Shown here: piece after piece, positions 62,297 through 64,000 of the stretch
Layout: every line of letters begins with the position of its first letter
Position numbering within the stretch: the stretch's first letter is position 1
Assembly: GCA_946402705.1 (NCBI GenBank)
Contig: CAMIXG010000002.1
Span: 62,001 to 126,000 of the forward strand
Origin: an uncultured Tissierellia bacterium
GTDB taxonomy: Bacteria > Bacillota > Clostridia > Tissierellales > Tissierellaceae
Direction: 5' to 3'
DNA: 64,000 nt
The notes under the pieces: model-generated
Database searches by the model: none
Told to the model about the DNA's origin: nothing
The model's input: the letters and a program-made list of their open reading frames with translations, nothing else
Translations under genes and position numbers: made by a program

Positions 62297-62995
62297 ATGG
62301 TATTTGCTATTGCTGATTTACATTTTGATAGTATTGGCGATAAACCAATGAATATATTTGGAGATAACTGGGAAAACCATGAAGATAAAATAATGGATAG
62401 CTGGAAAGAATTAATAGCTGAAGAGGATTTAGTTCTAATTCCAGGAGATATTTCATGGGCATTAAAGAATGAAGAAGCCTATGAAGATTTAAATAAGATA
62501 GATAAACTACCAGGGGAAAAAGTTTTAATAAAAGGAAATCATGATTATTGGTGGGTAAGTTTAAAAAAATTAAATGAAATGGGTTTAGAAACTATGAACT
62601 ATATACAGAATAATAGTTTTGTATATAAGGGAATAGCTGTGGCAGGTACTAGAGGATGGACAGATATGGAACTTGCTAGGGAGTTGGAAGATAATAATCT
62701 TGTGCATGATGAAAAAATCTTTACAAGGGAACTAAATAGATTAAGACTATCTTTAGAGTCCATAAAAGAAGAATATGACAAGCTTATTGTTATGCTACAT
62801 TACCCACCTTTTGATATAGACTTAAAACCAAATGAATTTGGAAAAATGTTAAAAGAGTTTAAGGTTGATATATGTCTTTATGGACATCTGCATGGAGATG
62901 GTCATAAATATGTAAAAGAGGGAAACATAGATGGTATAGAATATATGTGCGTAGCCAGTGACTATATTGATTTTATTCCTAAGAGAATATTATAG
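62297..62995 (+). CDS. metallophosphoesterase (calcineurin-like)
   Basis: The 232-residue protein carries the five motifs of the calcineurin-like phosphatases: ADLHFD near residue 6 (D-x-H), LVLIPGDISWA near 45 (GD), LIKGNHDYWW near 77 (GNHD), VMLHYPPF near 163 (H) and LYGHLHGDG near 193 (GHxH). A two-metal site is therefore complete. The natural substrate is unknown. AGAGGTGATTAA is before ATG 62297. nagB follows after 11 bp and is likely in the same unit. Confidence 0.92.
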   Translation: MVFAIADLHFDSIGDKPMNIFGDNWENHEDKIMDSWKELIAEEDLVLIPGDISWALKNEEAYEDLNKIDKLPGEKVLIKGNHDYWWVSLKKLNEMGLETMNYIQNNSFVYKGIAVAGTRGWTDMELARELEDNNLVHDEKIFTRELNRLRLSLESIKEEYDKLIVMLHYPPFDIDLKPNEFGKMLKEFKVDICLYGHLHGDGHKYVKEGNIDGIEYMCVASDYIDFIPKRIL

Positions 62996-63006
62996 GAGGG
63001 CTTTTA

Positions 63007-63744
63007 ATGAAAATAATTGTAACAAAAAACTATGATGAAATGAGTAAAGAGGCAGGAAAAATATTTATAGATAGGATAAAAAACAATCCAGAAATAATTT
63101 TGGGACTAGCAACTGGAAGTACTCCAATTGGTATGTATAAAGAACTTATAAAAGCATATGAAAACAAGGAGATAGATTTTAGTAGGGTGAGAAGCTTTAA
63201 TCTAGACGAGTATGTTGGCTTGGATGAAAATGATGAAACTAGCTATAGATATTTTATGAATGACAATCTATTTAATCATATCAATATAAATAGGGAGAAT
63301 ATAAATATACCTAATGGAAAGGCTAAAGATTTAAACGCTTTTTGTAAGGAATATGACGAAAAACTAGAAAAAGCAGGAGGCATAGATATTCAACTTTTGG
63401 GAATTGGAGAAGATGGACATATAGCTTTTAATGAGCCAGGTGATTTCTTAAATGTTGGAACAAACATAACAGCACTTACAGATTCAACAATAGAAGTAAA
63501 TTCAAGATTTTTCAATTCTATAGATGAGGTGCCAACAACAGCTATAACTTTAGGTATGGGCGGAATCTTAAAATCTAAGGAAATAGTGCTTCTTGCAAAC
63601 GGAGAGAAAAAAGCAGAGGTTATAAAAGAACTTTTAACACAAGATAAGGTTACAACTAGTCTGCCAGTATCTTTTCTACTAGTTCATCCTAATGTAACAA
63701 TTATAGTAGATGAAGAAGCTTATAGTGGGATAGCAAAATGCTAG
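63007..63744 (+). CDS. nagB: glucosamine-6-phosphate deaminase
   Basis: NagB converts glucosamine 6-phosphate to fructose 6-phosphate and ammonia. The 245-residue protein has GLATGSTPIGMYKELI near residue 34, the active-site FNLDEYVGL near 64, LLGIGEDGHIAFNEPG (about 130-145, with His) and TTAITLGMGGILKSKEIVLLANG near 178. The length is normal. It ends by overlapping the start of the CYTH-domain gene by 7 bp. ATG 63007 follows AGGAGGGC. Confidence 0.96.
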   Translation: MKIIVTKNYDEMSKEAGKIFIDRIKNNPEIILGLATGSTPIGMYKELIKAYENKEIDFSRVRSFNLDEYVGLDENDETSYRYFMNDNLFNHININRENINIPNGKAKDLNAFCKEYDEKLEKAGGIDIQLLGIGEDGHIAFNEPGDFLNVGTNITALTDSTIEVNSRFFNSIDEVPTTAITLGMGGILKSKEIVLLANGEKKAEVIKELLTQDKVTTSLPVSFLLVHPNVTIIVDEEAYSGIAKC

Positions 63745-64000
63745 AACTTGAAGTTAAGATACTGAATATGGATTTGAATATCTTGGAAGATAGGATAAAA
63801 TCCATAGGAGGAAGATTTGTCTCAGAAGAAAATCAAATAAATACAATATTTGATAATAAAGATATGCAAATAGAAGATTACCTAAAATCTTATCTTAGGA
63901 TAAGAGAGACCCAAGTAGATGGGAAAGAAGATATAAGAATGACACTAAAGAAAAGCATCAAAAGTACTAGTGTTAGGGAAAACATAGAGTATGATGTGAA
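63738..64000 (+). CDS. CYTH-domain protein (class IV adenylyl cyclase/triphosphatase-like), cut by window end
   Basis: The first 87 codons are present. The N-terminus has the CYTH signature MLELEVKIL (E-x-E-x-K: Glu3, Glu5, Lys7) followed by EDRIKSIGGRFVSEENQINTIFDN, LKSYLRIRETQ and IRMTLKKSI, matching the strands that line the triphosphate-binding tunnel. Members are inorganic triphosphatases, thiamine triphosphatases or class IV adenylyl cyclases; which one is undecided. The ATG overlaps the end of nagB, suggesting co-translation. The gene continues past the window. Confidence 0.85.
   Translation, partial: MLELEVKILNMDLNILEDRIKSIGGRFVSEENQINTIFDNKDMQIEDYLKSYLRIRETQVDGKEDIRMTLKKSIKSTSVRENIEYDV

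Noticed and set aside
1..64000. Mobile elements, prophage, CRISPR array, tRNA or rRNA genes
   Set aside because: I looked for transposase, integrase and phage proteins, regularly spaced repeats and tRNA T-loop sequences and saw none. Only short direct repeats upstream of genes were found.

Overview
The window is a piece of a low-GC Gram-positive (Firmicutes) chromosome. The gene set (B12 synthesis, NfnAB-type flavoprotein pair, a giant acyl-CoA dehydratase activase, serine dehydratase in two subunits, ammonia-dependent NAD synthetase) points to a strictly anaerobic, amino-acid-fermenting clostridial/Tissierellia-type organism; the exact genus is inference. Starts are ATG, GTG or TTG, usually behind a good AGGAGG-like site, and most transcription units end in a clear hairpin plus T-run. 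I saw no tRNA, CRISPR array, insertion sequence or prophage.

Region 1 (1-12,000) is a conserved information-processing block in nearly the order known from Bacillus: end of cdd, era, recO, glyQ, glyS, a CcpN-like CBS repressor, the PPDK regulator, dgt, dnaG, rpoD, trmK and a Nif3-family gene, followed by the RNase P RNA gene rnpB (12,027-12,370). Region 2 (12,400-36,400) is a mixed housekeeping stretch: CDF metal exporter, NlpC/P60 hydrolase, two tandem NhaC-type antiporter paralogues each behind a long leader, an unusual FolD, a class A PBP, HflX, a Nudix protein, a YigZ-like protein, a CoA-binding protein, NadE, YebC, a flavin reductase, GNAT and AlkD-like genes, a 1423-residue dehydratase activase and several envelope proteins.

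Region 3 (36,500-52,200) is a large anaerobic cobalamin locus in three units: cobQ-cbiB-(P-loop kinase) from a plain promoter; cbiMNQO cobalt uptake behind one cobalamin riboswitch; and cbiL-cobD-cbiK-cbiA-cbiC-cbiD-cbiE-cbiT-cbiF-cbiG-cbiH-cbiJ plus a Cys-rich small protein behind a second one. The genes are tightly overlapped (ATGA or TAATG junctions). Genes for nucleotide-loop assembly (cobU, cobS, cobT) are not in the window.

The most interesting signal is in this locus. CobQ ends after its synthetase domain and lacks the glutamine amidotransferase half, and CbiA keeps that half but has Gly where the catalytic Cys should be. Both corrin amidases therefore look unable to hydrolyse glutamine, and NadE in the same window is also the glutaminase-free type. 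I infer ammonia-fed amidation of the corrin ring.

Region 4 (52,200-64,000) holds YitT, phosphoglucomutase, an NfnAB-like pair, an LCP-family protein, sdaAB-sdaAA, an MBL-fold hydrolase, an isochorismatase-like protein, a metallophosphoesterase, nagB and the start of a CYTH-domain protein cut by the window end.
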